A program made the translations under genes and the position numbers. A DNA stretch of 64,000 bases from Daedaleopsis sinensis (Eukaryota; Basidiomycota; Agaricomycetes; Polyporales; Polyporaceae): positions 3,720,001 to 3,784,000 of the forward strand of contig CM066302.1 of assembly GCA_033807695.1 (NCBI GenBank), written 5' to 3'. Below the pieces are notes generated by a model. It did not search any database. It was given only the letters and a program-made list of their open reading frames with translations, and was not told where the DNA came from. Positions 23,994-35,654 of the stretch are shown here, piece by piece; positions within the stretch are counted from its first letter, which is position 1; each line of letters begins with the position of its first letter.

Positions 23994-25374
23994 GCGGGGG
24001 CTCCCTGTCGTCGGAGTTGCGATGCTTCGCTCTGCGCGTCGTCGGCTGATGGTCTTTCGCCATGGGCCGGTCTTGCCTCGCCGAACATCCACCTCGTTTC
24101 CACCAGAAGGCGATTATCATGTTCTCGTCTTCGGTCTGATAGCAGGTCGGGCTGGGCTTGATACGCTCCGGCACGTCCTGGAGCCTCTTGTCGACATTGT
24201 CCATCTGCACTCGCCACTCGCATCGTGCGCCTCGCGCTTCTAGTCTGTTCGCGGTTTCAGCATCGAGTTCGGGCTCAGCTTCGTCTCCATCCACCGCTCC
24301 TCGTCATCCGTCCGTTCGCCATTCCATCTACTGCTCACTGCTCACATCTGTGTTCCCGTCATCTGCCCGGTGCTCCCATTTCTGTTCAACTTCGTATCGT
24401 ATTCTCCGGTATCTTGGAATCTGGCATACTCATCTCTGCATCATCACGGTCCCAAATCAAACCCATTGTCCGTTCCCCGGTTTCTTCGCGCATACATACT
24501 CAAGTATCGTCTCTGGCCCCCCATTGTGCATATATATCCATTGCTCCATCCACCCGTCCACCCATACAATCATATCGGCCCGTGCTCTTGTCCATTGTCC
24601 ATTGCTTTCGCACCCTTCTCGCATCGCATATAATCATGACCTTCCGCTGTATATACTGCATTTACGAAGCTACGATAGTCCTCTGGTTCTCCGGTCCTGG
24701 TCCTGACCCTGTTCCTCCTCCTAGTTCATCCCCTCCCCTACCTTTCCGCCCGCGTGCCTTCACCATCCCGATTCCTGACATCCGCTATACCTCCGCGCCC
24801 CTTCCTCAATGCCTCATCCCGCACCCGCACCCCCTTCCCCGGCCCTCTCCTGCCGCATCCCCCGTGGCCCACCGGTCTCCGGTCGTCACACGCGCGGTGT
24901 TCCCGATGACCACCCCTTGCCCGCAAGCCATATTAATGACCCTCTTCGTGTACTATAGTGCTCCAGGTGGCCGCGTCGCGCCTCGCCGGCGCCGCTGCAC
25001 GAGCCTAGGCTCGCTGTTACGGCTTCCACGACGTCTCGCTCGCGATAGAGTTGCACAACGAGAATGCAATCGGTTACAGAGAACGAACTCACTTTCCCGG
25101 GTCACCTCGTAGGCCGCCGTAGACGTAGAAGTCTGTCGCATCATGATTCATGATGCACGAGTTATACGTACGAAGAAATCCTTGTAACCCGCGGATCAGG
25201 CGTGTATACCGACGAGTCGAGAAAAAGAGATAGATTCTTGTGCTACCGAAACATCGTGTCATGAAAAGTCGTCAGGGATCACCGCACTGGCAGGGCTGCC
25301 TGAAGCTGAAGCTTGAAGCCGCACCGACGGCCGAGCAAGGCTCTCGCCCCGCGCCCGTCGTCCAGTTCAGTGCT
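23994..25374. other. Intergenic / 3' regions of two convergent genes
   Basis: Pyrimidine-rich sequence between the ends of the 720-residue gene and the aspartic protease. Long frames here (for example on the plus strand 24.2-25.1 kb) are low-complexity Ser/Pro/His products of CT-rich DNA with no family match. Confidence 0.55.
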
Positions 25375-27339
25375 TCAGTTGACCTCCGAGAAGGTGTACG
25401 GCGTCGTCGCGAGCGCGGCGCGGCTGCCGCCGATGTCGTACACCATGTAGAACCGCTCGAGGAAGGACATGCCGTTGATGAAGTCCATGCCGAGGCCTTG
25501 CGCGGACCCGAAGTCGTTCACGATCAGGTAGAGGTAGTCGGAGGTGCCACCGAGAGCGTCGTTGAGCTTTTGCAGCACGCGCGCGTCATGTTCGTAGGGG
25601 CAGATCGGGCAGCACGACAGTCAGGTTAGCTGGCGGCGACGGAGGAACGAGGGGACGAACCTCACGAGGCCAGATTTGGGCATTGGGTGTCAGCTCGTAT
25701 GCGACCTGTGCCGAGATATGGTCAGTCTCTTTCGACGCATGTGTGGAGGCACAGATGGAGGGCTCACTCCGCCGATGTGGAAGTACAGGCTCTTCATATT
25801 CGCATATTGTTCGGGAGTGATACGCAGCAGGCCGACGTCGTCATCAGGCTCGCCACCAGTGTACTCTTTGTACTTCTCGAATGCGTCTATAGGCGTAGTA
25901 TAGTGAGCTGAGTTGAAGTCGCTGTACAATCATCACCAGAGCCCACTCACCGCTTGCGATCAGGATGAGGGTCGTCCCGGTGTCGAGGATGCCCGCGGAT
26001 GGTCGAAGAATGGATTTCGACCCGTACGTGATGGACTGTTCGATGCCAACGAAGTATTTCGCCGGGCTTGTCGACGTCAGTGGTCTATAGCATGCATGGG
26101 GAATGTCGAACGTTAGCTATATGCGCTCAATGGTGATGCATTACTTACGTCCAGTTGAGCTCGCCGCTGTATTTGGATTCATCCACCCCTCCAAAGGTGA
26201 GTTCGCCGTTCTTGTTGTTGAGGGTCTGAGAAGGGCGGAAGGATATACCGACCATGTGTTCGTCAAGCAGTCCGGCCTCCCAAGCACTGTCAGTGACTGT
26301 AGGGATACATTTGGACGAATTGGGCTGCAACGTTCCTGTAGGTAACATTTAGTGCCGCACGGGGTGATTGCGTGCGCATAATGGGAGACGAACCACAAGT
26401 GAGGACCCGTGGGCCTATGCTATACTAGGATTGAGAGAAGGTTCAAGGATGGGGATGTGTACGCTTACCCGAGAATACCATCTACGCCGTCGAAACCAAC
26501 CGCCACCGTGGCAACCCCGATTGATTGGTTGGTCAATGTCAATCCATCGGCCAGAGTAACCGTCTCTTCAACCTCGATGCCTGTATGCGCATGCGTGTAA
26601 AGATCATCACCCTCATAGAGGTCAGTGGTGGAGTCGAGCCCACCTTGCACATTCCCGCTGCCGTACGAGACCGACTACGAGGGCAAGTTAGTATCAGGAG
26701 CGGCGAGATATAATACGGATTTACTCACGAAAACGTCGAAGGTAGGATTGGTCGTGAATGATGGCGTGAATGTTTTACCCGCACCCACCCAGGTGTTTGA
26801 ACTACCAGTGTCGACCAATAGATTATCTACGAGTAGGAGGGGCAAATGTAAATGACTATATGGCGAGAGTGTAGTCTGATTTCGGCCGTGAGGAGCTTAC
26901 ATGGCTGGGGCGGTGTTCCTATGAGTGCCTAGGGCGGACGGTGAGTACAGACAACGTCCAGAGAACACAACTCGCATCTGCAACATACTGTGACAACATA
27001 GCTGACTACCTGCGATACCGCGTCTGCCTCCAATTCGCCGCCGCCGCCGCCGCCGTCTCCTCCTGTCGACGATGCTCCAGATGATCTATTGTCCGTCTCA
27101 TGCCCGCGCTGGCGCAACGCCTGAGCGCGGGCTTGGTCGAATCTGAGCATCTTGCGGGAGCCGGTGGAGTTGAATCTGCGGGCGAGGTTGAGGGTGACGG
27201 GATTAGAGTCGGCGGCGGTGGAGTACGACTTGGACACAGCGGCATGGCTAAGGGAAGACAAGAGAGAAACAGGTATCGCCGAGACTGAAGAAACACAAGA
27301 GAGTGTGAGAGTGAATAGGCTGGGTGTTGAGAGACGCAT
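25375..27339 (-). CDS. Secreted pepsin-like aspartic protease (polyporopepsin type, A1)
   Basis: Eleven exons on the minus strand: 27339-27010, 26928-26901, 26826-26729, 26674-26644, 26580-26469, 26419-26394, 26335-26149, 26084-25951, 25886-25768, 25705-25661 and 25566-25375; 433 residues. A signal peptide (about 1-21, ending SVSA) and a pro-region precede the mature fold. Catalytic aspartates are Asp125 (LLVDTGSSNTWVGAG) and Asp305 (GILDTGTTLI). The flap tyrosine is Tyr156 in YGSG. Further family marks are NQSIGVATVAVGFDGVDGIL, GELTFGGVDESKYSGELNWT, AQIWP and FLERFYMVYD. The last intron was placed to keep phase, joining IWPRE to LNDALGG; an alternative donor nearby breaks the frame. The enzyme is an extracellular acid endopeptidase, likely for protein nutrition or processing of other secreted enzymes. 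Confidence 0.92.
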
Positions 27340-27867
27340 GGCGGGACGTGAGAGGGGGGAGATGGCGGGAAAGAAGGAGGGGGATGGGGGATCTGTGAGC
27401 AGACGACGGTCCTATATACCCCCAGCCGGCTTCTTGTTCGGTTCAGCGAGCCATGCGTAGACTCGAACTCGGCAATATTGTCGGCCTCTACTGGCCCAGA
27501 CTTGATGTGCACGGACCACATAGCTAGTAGATGGGTCTTGTCATCTGTAGTATATCGTTGCTATCAGCGTTGGACCAGAAAGTCACTCTACCTCTAGCAC
27601 TGTGGTTACCGTGTGTGAAGGAGCAAGGGAAGCGAACACGCGTGACGTCTTTCACTGGGTCGTTGTGTGACGACGCGCTACGTCACGCGTTGTCACCGAG
27701 CGCTTGAATAAGGCCTCTAGGCTGACTCGGAGGTAACTTCAAGTTGTACACCTTGCGTGAGCACATATGTTCATCCCGCGTGGCGGCCAGTCAGACACGA
27801 TGTGCGACAGAAAGACTAATTTATGTGCTGGGAAACGTTACCGTCACAGCCTTATCTCAAGTTATGT
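27340..27867. other. Promoter region of the aspartic protease and 3' flank of the kinase-like gene
   Basis: CCTATATACC near 27411-27420 could serve as the protease TATA element. Nothing else recognised. Confidence 0.45.
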
Positions 27868-29177
27868 TTACTGAACACTCTGGAAAGACCAATCGGGCGG
27901 GAGCTCCAGGTACGCATGCGGCTGCAGCTGGGCGGCCGTAGGACGTTCCCTGGGGTCTCTGTAGAGTATATCAGAATAGCAGCACCTGGAAAACATACAT
28001 GGTTACTCACACAGCGAAGCACCTCATCCTAAACTCTTCAGCCTCCGCAGACAGTGCGACTGATTCTGGAAGAGGCGGACACTTGGTCGAGTTGTTCAAC
28101 TGTAGCAGCGACGTCCCCTCAGTCATCGAATGAGCAGTGTTGGCTAGTCACGCACGTGCAGCAACACCGTAATGGCTTCTTGACCATACCAAGGCCTTTT
28201 TCCCGTCCACATCTCCAGAACGACGCAGCCGAGGCTCCAGATGTCGGCCTTAAAGCCGCCCTTCGAAACATCGCTCTTGAGCGCGATGACTTCCGGAGCC
28301 ATATAGAACACAGAGCCTGCCATTGTAGTGAAGGCGGCGTCTTCATTGACCCCGTCCCTATCACACTCCGGGTGTTTGGGGATGTCATAGTCCGAGAGCT
28401 TGCAGACACCGAAGGTGTCGACGAGAACGTTGTCCGGACGAAGATGCTGTCGCCTTGATCAGCGCGGCTTGCCTAAACAACATTGAACGGACTCTATCCA
28501 AATGCACACCTTGTGTACGAAGCCGCGAGCGTGGATGTATTCGAGCCCGCTCAGAATCTGGCCCGTGAAGGACTTTGCGACGTACTCGTCCAAGCGACCG
28601 TGCTTGCGGATGTAGCTCCCGAGCGAGCCTCCGGGGACGTACTCCGAGAAGCTGCAAACAATCTGTGAGTCATCGGGCTACAAATCGCAGTGCATAACTC
28701 ACATGCTCAACGTCGAGGGCGTCTCCTCAAACCCGAGATGTCGTAGGATGTGGGGATGATCAAACTGCTTCATGGTCTCGCTAGCTTGTCTGAGGGCCTC
28801 AACGAGAGCTTCCCTCGAACCCTCAGCAGGACGGTTGACTCGCTCAATAGTGAGAAGCTCGCTGGTCGTGGTGTTGAGCGCGAGGAAGACTGTGCCGTAT
28901 GTGCCATTTCGTATGAGTGCTCCGCGGACCCACCAGGAGGAAGCTAGCAGCGATCGGAGTTAGCACGCCTCCCCAACATCGATATTGCGACAAACGTACA
29001 AGCCACTGTTCCCTGAGGAGACGGGCGACGAGGGGCTGGTTGGGAAGCTTGCCGCGTTACGACTTGCCCCAGGTAGTCGAGGTCGTTCACAGGGAAATAC
29101 TGGTCCAGATGCTCGAGCACGTATTCCGACGGGGGACCTGAAGCCCAATCGTCGCCAATGCCATAGCCAAGCGACAT
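27868..29177 (-). CDS. BCK1/MEKK-like protein kinase homologue, predicted pseudokinase
   Basis: Six exons on the minus strand: 29177-29000, 28943-28703, 28651-28510, 28446-28156, 28099-28011 and 27958-27868; 343 residues. The fold follows fungal MAPKKKs of the BCK1 type: GTYGTVFLAL loop (74-82), HLGFEETPSTLS, YVPGGSLGSYIRKHGRLDE, KSFTGQILSGLEYIHARGF, MAPEV and DIWSLGCVVLEMWTGKRPWY. Key catalytic residues are lost. The ATP-anchoring Lys is Glu93 (LLTIERV), the HRD motif reads His186-Lys187-His188 so the catalytic Asp is gone, and DFG reads DYD (206-208). The reading frame is nevertheless intact, so a non-catalytic role such as scaffold or decoy is more likely than decay. Its paralogue at 42247-43603 has the same exon layout (exon 3 of 142 nt and exon 6 of 91 nt in both). 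Confidence 0.85.
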
Positions 29178-30340
29178 AGTGGACTGCTAGAGACCGTGTG
29201 TTGTCGATATACTACCAAGATGAAAACCTGAGTAGGCGAATATGGGGTGTGAGAAGGGGCCGCGTTAGGGAGATGTCATAACACACACCGTAAATAAGGT
29301 CACCGAGATGCTGCGCTGAATCTTAGCTGCGTCGAAGGTGAATGGGACGTGTCCCGAGGCTGCTTCGCTTCGGCACGCAGTTGAAGAGCACAGCCAAGGG
29401 CTGTTCGTTAACGTTCAGTCCCTTCTGTTCTATATGGTTCTGTATGTTGTCTAGGATACAGAAGATGTATGTCAATGACAGTCCCACCGGTTTCCGACTT
29501 ACTACAGTGAGATTCTTAGACACCTACAGGCTACTGCAACTGTAGTGAGGTTGGACACCCGCGTTCTTCCGGCGGAAGCGCTGAGGGTGGACGTGTGTAT
29601 ACGCATCTTCAAGTCAAGTCCGTAGATATCAAAGTACATCACGGTAGGTTGTGACGCGGCGGCGGTTGGTGGTATACTGTCTATAGATGGAGTAGACAAG
29701 GAGGAGGATTTGAGAAAAGGCTTGCTGGTCCAGGCGTCTACTGTACCAGATGTGGCGTGAGAAGATGATTTGACGAAAAGCAGTGCTGACATCAACTTTG
29801 CAGTTCGAGCCTCCGCCTTTTGTTTATCCTTCAACGCACGATGATGTGTATTGACGTATAATGGTATGTCAACTGTTTCTTGCATCCGCCGGCTGGCCGT
29901 CCTCATGAGATTGGAACAGTGCCCCACACGCACTGTAAACTTGCGTCCATGATCTCAGACCGGCTGTACAGTGTACACTGCACACTGCAACCCAAAAGTG
30001 GATCCAGTATAAGAAGTCCGACCAGACATATCGCATTCCCTAAAGTCCAAGTCTTAGGTCATTTGAGGCAGTACTCGAGATCTCTAACATTATGACCAGG
30101 CGAGAGATGCCAGAGCTTCGAGCTCGGCTCACAATAATATAACGCGCGGCGCTAGTAGACCCTGAATTCAAGTTGGAATATGCAACGTTGGCGTCATGCT
30201 ATCCTTAGTGCGAAGCTCGCGGAAGCCTCGCCGCTCTAAAACCATAACCCTATCCGAAGTACGGCGCATCTTGCATGCATATAAATACTCCAAACCCAGT
30301 TGAACCGCTCTCAACGTTCCTCCCTCTTACACCCCGCACT
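29178..30340. other. Intergenic, nothing supported
   Basis: A minus-strand frame at 29502-29933 (143 codons) has no start context, splice partner or family. TATAAATA near 30279-30286 fits a promoter for the DUF6533 gene. Confidence 0.5.
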
Positions 30341-32147
30341 ATGGCCTCTCTGGACGACCAGGCGGCGCTCATAGCAGAGTACGAAAGCTTGTGCGTGTAT
30401 CTGTATGTTCTCATCTCGGACAGTCATCTCACTGTGGTATATCACGTTGCACATAGAGTGGTGAACAGCAATTGCGCACTAGCTGCAATAGGTGAGCATC
30501 ATACTACTACAGTCTTGCCATCCACCAGCTGGCTTAACCGCGACGCCCGCGCACGACAGTCTTCCTCCTCTTCGATTATCTCATCACCTTCCCCGCCGAA
30601 GTACAGCTGTTTTGGACGCGGAACCTGACGGGCGCGACGGTGCTGTTCTTCTTCAACAGATACTCGTCCTTGCTCGCGCAGCTTTATGCCTTCGTGATAG
30701 GCTTCTTTGAGATCAACTCGGTGCGTACTTACCTCACGATCAACTAGAGCGCTAGCACTAATGATCCAGTACATAGGAGTGAGGATTGTGTCTCTGTCTT
30801 CCCAAACATTGCTCTCATACTCCGCGTTGCAGCGCGCTCCCTGCAATCAAGGTCGGAGTATTCCTCACTATCATCCCGTTTCTTCCCAGCGCCGGTGAGT
30901 TTATTGCAATGTCACTACACGCGCGCTCAGATCAGGTACATCCGCCGTGACAGGATTCTCGGCGATGCGTGCCTACGCCTTGAGCAGGAACATATTCCTT
31001 TCGACTTTCGTGTTTCTCCTTTCTATCGTGCCCGTTGTGACGAACTTGGTACGTATTACGTGTCTCTCGCTGGGAGATATTATTAATATTCGTGCGCTCG
31101 ACACCCAGATCGACACCTTCCGCTTCTACAAGATCGCGTGCATACCCGACACGGGATGCTTTGGAGCCGACACCATACCCGAGCATTTGGGAAAAGCGTA
31201 TGTTCTTCTACTGAGGTCCTCCCAGACGTTAGCACTCAGGCTGATGACTGTTACAAACATTCAGGTGTAAGTGTTGCTTCGAACACACAGCGTTGTAGCC
31301 CTGGCATTCTGACGCTTCGGCTGTCAGTCACAATCGCTGCCCGCTCTTCGCTCATCCTCGCGGACGCGCTCGTCATAGTGATTACCTGGGTCACGCTGGC
31401 ACCGTGGAGGTCAGGGGGCAGAGTCGTCGCTCGCAGCTCCTTCATGGATATTCTACTCCGACACGGTAAGTTCGTCAGAGCGATCCCAGCTGCTAGCTCA
31501 TCTCTCTCCCGTCTAACATGGCATCCGTAGGCACGATATACTTCATGTGAGTGGGACAAGCAACATGGTCGTTAGCTACACTGATCGTACCTCGCAGCGC
31601 CCTCCTGATCATCAACGTCCTCCACATCGCGTTCACAATGACTTCGGCGAGTGCAGTGTATGCCGCCCGTCGTTCACGACGCAACTAACATGCTCTTTGG
31701 GCCGCTGACTCTCAGATCGCGACCCCCGACACAATCCAGGTCGAGAGCGACGCCTCGCTCTTTTTCGATCCGTAAGCCCATTCACCGTCGCCCGATTGCG
31801 CTCGCGCTATCAGTGACGAATCCTCCGCCAGTCTGTCCGCCATCCTCATCTGGCGGTTCATGCTTAGCCTGCAAGCCGCTAATTGCATGGAGCTCGAGAT
31901 CGACTCCTCCACCGGAACACGTGCACACGGCGCGGCGTCGTCTCGGGGCGTGCAGGAGTCCCTCGTCTTCCAGCGCGTCGTCGGCTCGATCGCGAGCTCC
32001 ACCGGCTGTGATAGAGAGGGCGTGGAGTGGCACGAATCGGTGGAACTCGCCGAACGGCCGATCATCACGACTGCTACAAGTAGCGCTGTGGCAGAGAGTT
32101 CTGCGGATAGCAAAAGTGCACCCGAGCTCACTGGGCTTGCGATCTGA
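30341..32147 (+). CDS. DUF6533-domain seven-helix membrane protein
   Basis: Supported exons: 30341-30390, 30457-30491, 30560-30720, a fourth ending at 30894, 30954-31048, 31109-31197, 31299-31465, 31531-31546, 31598-31655, 31716-31771 and 31814-32147. The start of exon 4 (near 30790) could not be fixed; it may pair with a donor at 30725. The N-terminal helix VFLLFDYLITFPAEVQLFW with NLTGATVLFFFNRYSSLL is the DUF6533 signature. Later marks are FSAMRAYALSRN, VTIAARSSLILADALVIVIT and WRFMLSLQAANC. The family is almost restricted to basidiomycetes, occurs in many copies per genome and has no established function. The roughly 80-residue C-terminal tail is polar and Ser-rich and would lie in the cytosol. 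It is unrelated in sequence to the other seven-helix family in this window. Confidence 0.85.
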
Positions 32148-32331
32148 CGGTGGTAATTCGCGGGCACGAGTCACAGTGATTGGCGTACGACAACGAGTTG
32201 AATAACGAATCAGAGTGTGTAGAGTAAGAGTACATCAGTGTACGCTACAAGGCCATGGGTATCCATATCGAAAGCGGGGATAGCGGAAACACGCGGATTT
32301 ACCAGTATTATTTACCTTTTCGAGTCTTGGC

Positions 32332-33418
32332 CTAAGCCGAGGAGCCGAAAGGGAACTGCACGATAGCGAAGCCACTCCGCAGGGTCGCATCGCTCGGCGC
32401 CTGGTCCTTGCTCGACACCGCGACAGCGTACGCGGTCCCCGCCAGACCCTCCGGCACCGTCGTGCTCCCGTCCTCCGCGACGTCCGTGTATACGACGCCC
32501 AGCCCATTGGGCCAGGCGACGTACGTCGGCGCCTCGATCTTGTTCGACCCGCCGATCGCCACGGTGATTTTCGCGCCGTGCGCGGGGGCCGCGTCCGACA
32601 GAGTAAGGGCGGGAAAGGGCTTGACGGGGAGGGAGGGGTTGGTCGAGGGGCAGGACGTGATGAACTGCACGGCGAGCGAGTACACGCCGCTGGTGAGGGC
32701 CGGCGTGTCGAAGGGCCCGCTCCACGGCTGGAGCTTTATCACGGCGGACGAAATCCAGGCCGAGTGGCGGGACTCTACGGCGAGGATGGACTAAACGACG
32801 GGCGGAGTCAGCTTTGAATGGTAAAGAGAGGAGGAGGCAGGCTGAGGAGCAGAGCTACATACCGCAGCGGCGGTGAGGTAGTCCTTGTTTTCGACGAACT
32901 TGGCGGCGCCGAGGTAGGCGGACCCGCCGACGCTTTCGAGGATCTCTGCGAGCGCGGCGAACGAGCGCGGGTCGGTGTGCTGGCTAGTAAGTGACAGCCG
33001 GTCAGTAAGCGAAGCGCATGCGACGCGCAGGAGGTCCAGACGTACAAGTTGTACTCGCACGGCTGCGTCGCGTTTGAGCCGAGTGCGCTGCTGAGGAATT
33101 CGACGTGGTCCTTCTCGTGCTGAGCAATCTGCTCGAAGCGGCCGCGGACCCAGGAGGGGTAGCCGGCTTTGACGAAGTCGCTCTCGGTGTACTTTGCGAG
33201 CGCGCTGGAGTAGAAGGCGTTCTCAAGGTGCTCGAGCGTAAGCGCGTATTGGAGAACGTCGGTGTCTGTAATGCGCGAGAGTTTAGAATGTAGCCTTTGA
33301 TCGTATCGAAGAGAATAGGACGACACTCACCGGTGACGGCTTGAGGTGCGCTTGTTGGCGCTGCGAGGACGGTGGACACCGTCACGGTGGCGAGAGCGAC
33401 GAGAAGCTTCTTGAACAT
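32332..33418 (-). CDS. Secreted ferritin-like (Rds1-type) protein, paralogue 1
   Basis: Four exons on the minus strand: 33418-33331, 33265-33046, 32983-32863 and 32790-32332; 295 residues. A signal peptide (MFKKLLVALATVTVSTVLAA) is followed by a ferritin-2 helix bundle: [20 protein letters not shown], then FEQIAQHEKDHVEFLSSALG with the E-x-x-H style metal site, then [20 protein letters not shown] and AVESRHSAWISSA. The C-terminal 150 residues (FPALTLSDAAPAHGAKITVA...) form a beta-type domain ending QFPFGSSA. Fungal relatives of Schizosaccharomyces Rds1 are stress-responsive and extracellular or wall-associated; their enzymatic activity is not established. Its 5' end almost faces the DUF6533 gene's 3' end with a short gap downstream. 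A paralogue sits at 46862-47943. Confidence 0.9.
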
Positions 33419-33461
33419 CGTGAAAAAGAGTGAACTGGAGTTGGAGAAAGGAGCGGAAGAG

Positions 33462-33481
33462 TCGTTCGAGAGGGCGAACGA
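33462..33481. promoter_or_regulatory. Inverted repeat TCGTTC-N8-GAACGA in the leader of ferritin-like gene 1
   Basis: A perfect 6-base inverted repeat with an 8-base loop whose near edge lies 44 bases upstream of the start codon. The same element at the same distance precedes paralogue 2 (47987-48006). It sits about 27 bp downstream of a TATATAA element (33508-33514), so it is close to the expected transcription start or in the 5' leader. Confidence 0.6.
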
Positions 33482-33507
33482 TGGCCAATGAGTCGTGTTT
33501 GTGCGCC

Positions 33508-33514
33508 TTATATA
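33508..33514 (-). promoter_or_regulatory. TATA box of ferritin-like gene 1
   Basis: Reads TATATAA on the minus strand, about 90 bp upstream of the start codon. Confidence 0.5.
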
Positions 33515-35654
33515 CGTGGGTCATTTGAACCAGCGACCACTTAAGGTTTGTGCATGTTCATCACAATGTATTTGGAAAGCGCGAGGGGATCGCATTATGT
33601 TCGACCGTTACAGAAAGACTTCACCTCGGTGTGGAGGATTGCAAGCCAGTCGTGACAGGTAGAAGTCTTGGAGGGCCTCCCCGAGTTGGCCGAGCCGTTC
33701 CTCAGCCGTTAGTCGCGGCCGACATGCCCGGGAGAGCCCCATCTCGGCAGCTATGACGCTGCGAGCTACGTACATGTATGCTTCGTGACCTTGACAGCTT
33801 TCATACTGTGAGAGCTCTGGGATAGAGTGGGCGACAGGGAGCAACATACCACACAGTGGGCGGCAAGATGGGATGACGGCGTGGCTAGTAGCCTGGATTG
33901 TAGTGGCATTATTACTTGTTACTGAGCTCAGCAAGCACGCGCAATTGATCAAAAGAAGGGAGAGAAATTTGTTGAGCTGTATAACATGAAGCCAAGTGAC
34001 CCAGCGTGGGTCCTAGCTAATGCATAATGGTCGATGGCCAGGTTTGCGCTTGAAAGTGAACGTGTGGCAGTGGATCATAAGCGGGACAGGCGCCCCTGTA
34101 CAAGCGCCGAAGGTTCCGGCACGTTCCGAAGCGCTCTCCCCTTCGTCCCGTCCACCATCTCAATATTAACTTGAATGTCATCTTCAGTCACTCATCTCTA
34201 CTTTCCTCGAAAACTCCCTGTGGTATTCAAGAACTCAATTCAATGCATTTCCACTGTCGCAATGCATTCGAGCCATGAGGTGCGAGTCAAGTTCTGCAAC
34301 AGCAGGCCCAGGAGCAAGAGCCACCATCTATCTCTCCTACTCTGGCACCAGCATATTGCCAGTGGGTGCATGGGCTCCTCTGGCTCCGACGGACGAAGAG
34401 CGACACATAATCGAGTGTATGTATGCGCATCTCAACAGGGTTGAGCAGTCCTCTACATCGCTACTCTGCATCATTGCAACCGTATCGATAGCCTAGGCCT
34501 TCGAAAGACATTGGAACTGGATGGCTAGCTGGCACCTCTCTATGTAACCGTCGAGCTTTCGAGTCAGAGCAGCCGGCGTGCTCTGGGGTGTACCTCCTAT
34601 CCGTGCTTCGACTCCACGGAGGAGTGTGGAAAAAAGCCGCCGCAGATGCGACCAAAGAAGGTGAGTTACCTACCATTGTGTCGCGCGAGAGAGAATTCGG
34701 ATCCTGCGTCTCACAAATTCAATCTATCAGGTACAGCCATTGCATCCATCGGTGCCACCGCTGGTATCTGACGCATGAGGCATGTACTCACATTTACTAT
34801 GGGAACGCATCCACGCAACTGAGAGCTTCCTGGTGTGGTTCTTGATTTCGACGATACACGGTTTGACGACCATGAGAACTTTCGCTCATCTTTTGCTAGG
34901 ATATGGAAACCGATGGCGGTCCCGTCTGTATGCCAGCTACGACCTCTCTCCGAAAACAGACGTGACATCCCTCACCAACCAGAGGCGAGAAGCGTACGTG
35001 TAAACGTGAGATACTCAATCGATATCTGATTTCAGCCGAAGGCGGGTGTAATTGGTGAAAGTCGAATCACGACGCTTGCCTCTTCTGCGCAGTGAGTTCT
35101 TGACATCTCATCAGAAAAACATCCACACGCCTGTCTTCCTCCGGCTCTTCTTACACATGGCCACCTATGCTCCGCCGTATTAGCCCATACACTGACCGTA
35201 GTATAGGTTTTTTTAGGTGACACCGGTTGATTGCTACCACGCTCCTATCGGCACCATGGAGTGCACTGCGCCTCTGCGGTCCGAGAGGGTCTATCCGTCA
35301 GTATGAACATCGGCTCACATGTCATCGCGCTGCAGCGTCAATCCGTCAAAATACCGGTATTCGCAACGGAGATGAGGCCAACAGATGCCGACGATTCCTG
35401 TGCCGGACCACACCGGGAAAGCCAGTTGGAAGGTCTCAACGGTCTTGAACGTTTCTCACATTTCCACGCGCACTGCTCAATCACGCCTATAATCTTCTGA
35501 TCGCTGCGTAGAAGGATGAGCTCGACAGCTTTGGCGGTCAAAGTTCACGCCTTGCCATAAATACTCTATGCGATCCCACTGAACCTTGTGCGGGACACAT
35601 GTATATGACAGACCACCCCTCGGCCTTCCCACTCTCCTTCGGTATCGCCACGCC
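33515..35654. other. Intergenic, no supported gene
   Basis: Small frames only. A piece around 34835-34990 (VLDFDDTRFDDHENFRSSFA) looks protein-like but lacks a start, stop or splice structure that would support a gene. CCATAAATAC near 35555 may be the TATA element of the next gene. Confidence 0.45.

Noticed and set aside
24225..25112. 295-codon plus-strand frame
   Set aside because: Ser/Pro/His-rich product of pyrimidine-rich DNA without start context, domain or splice signals.
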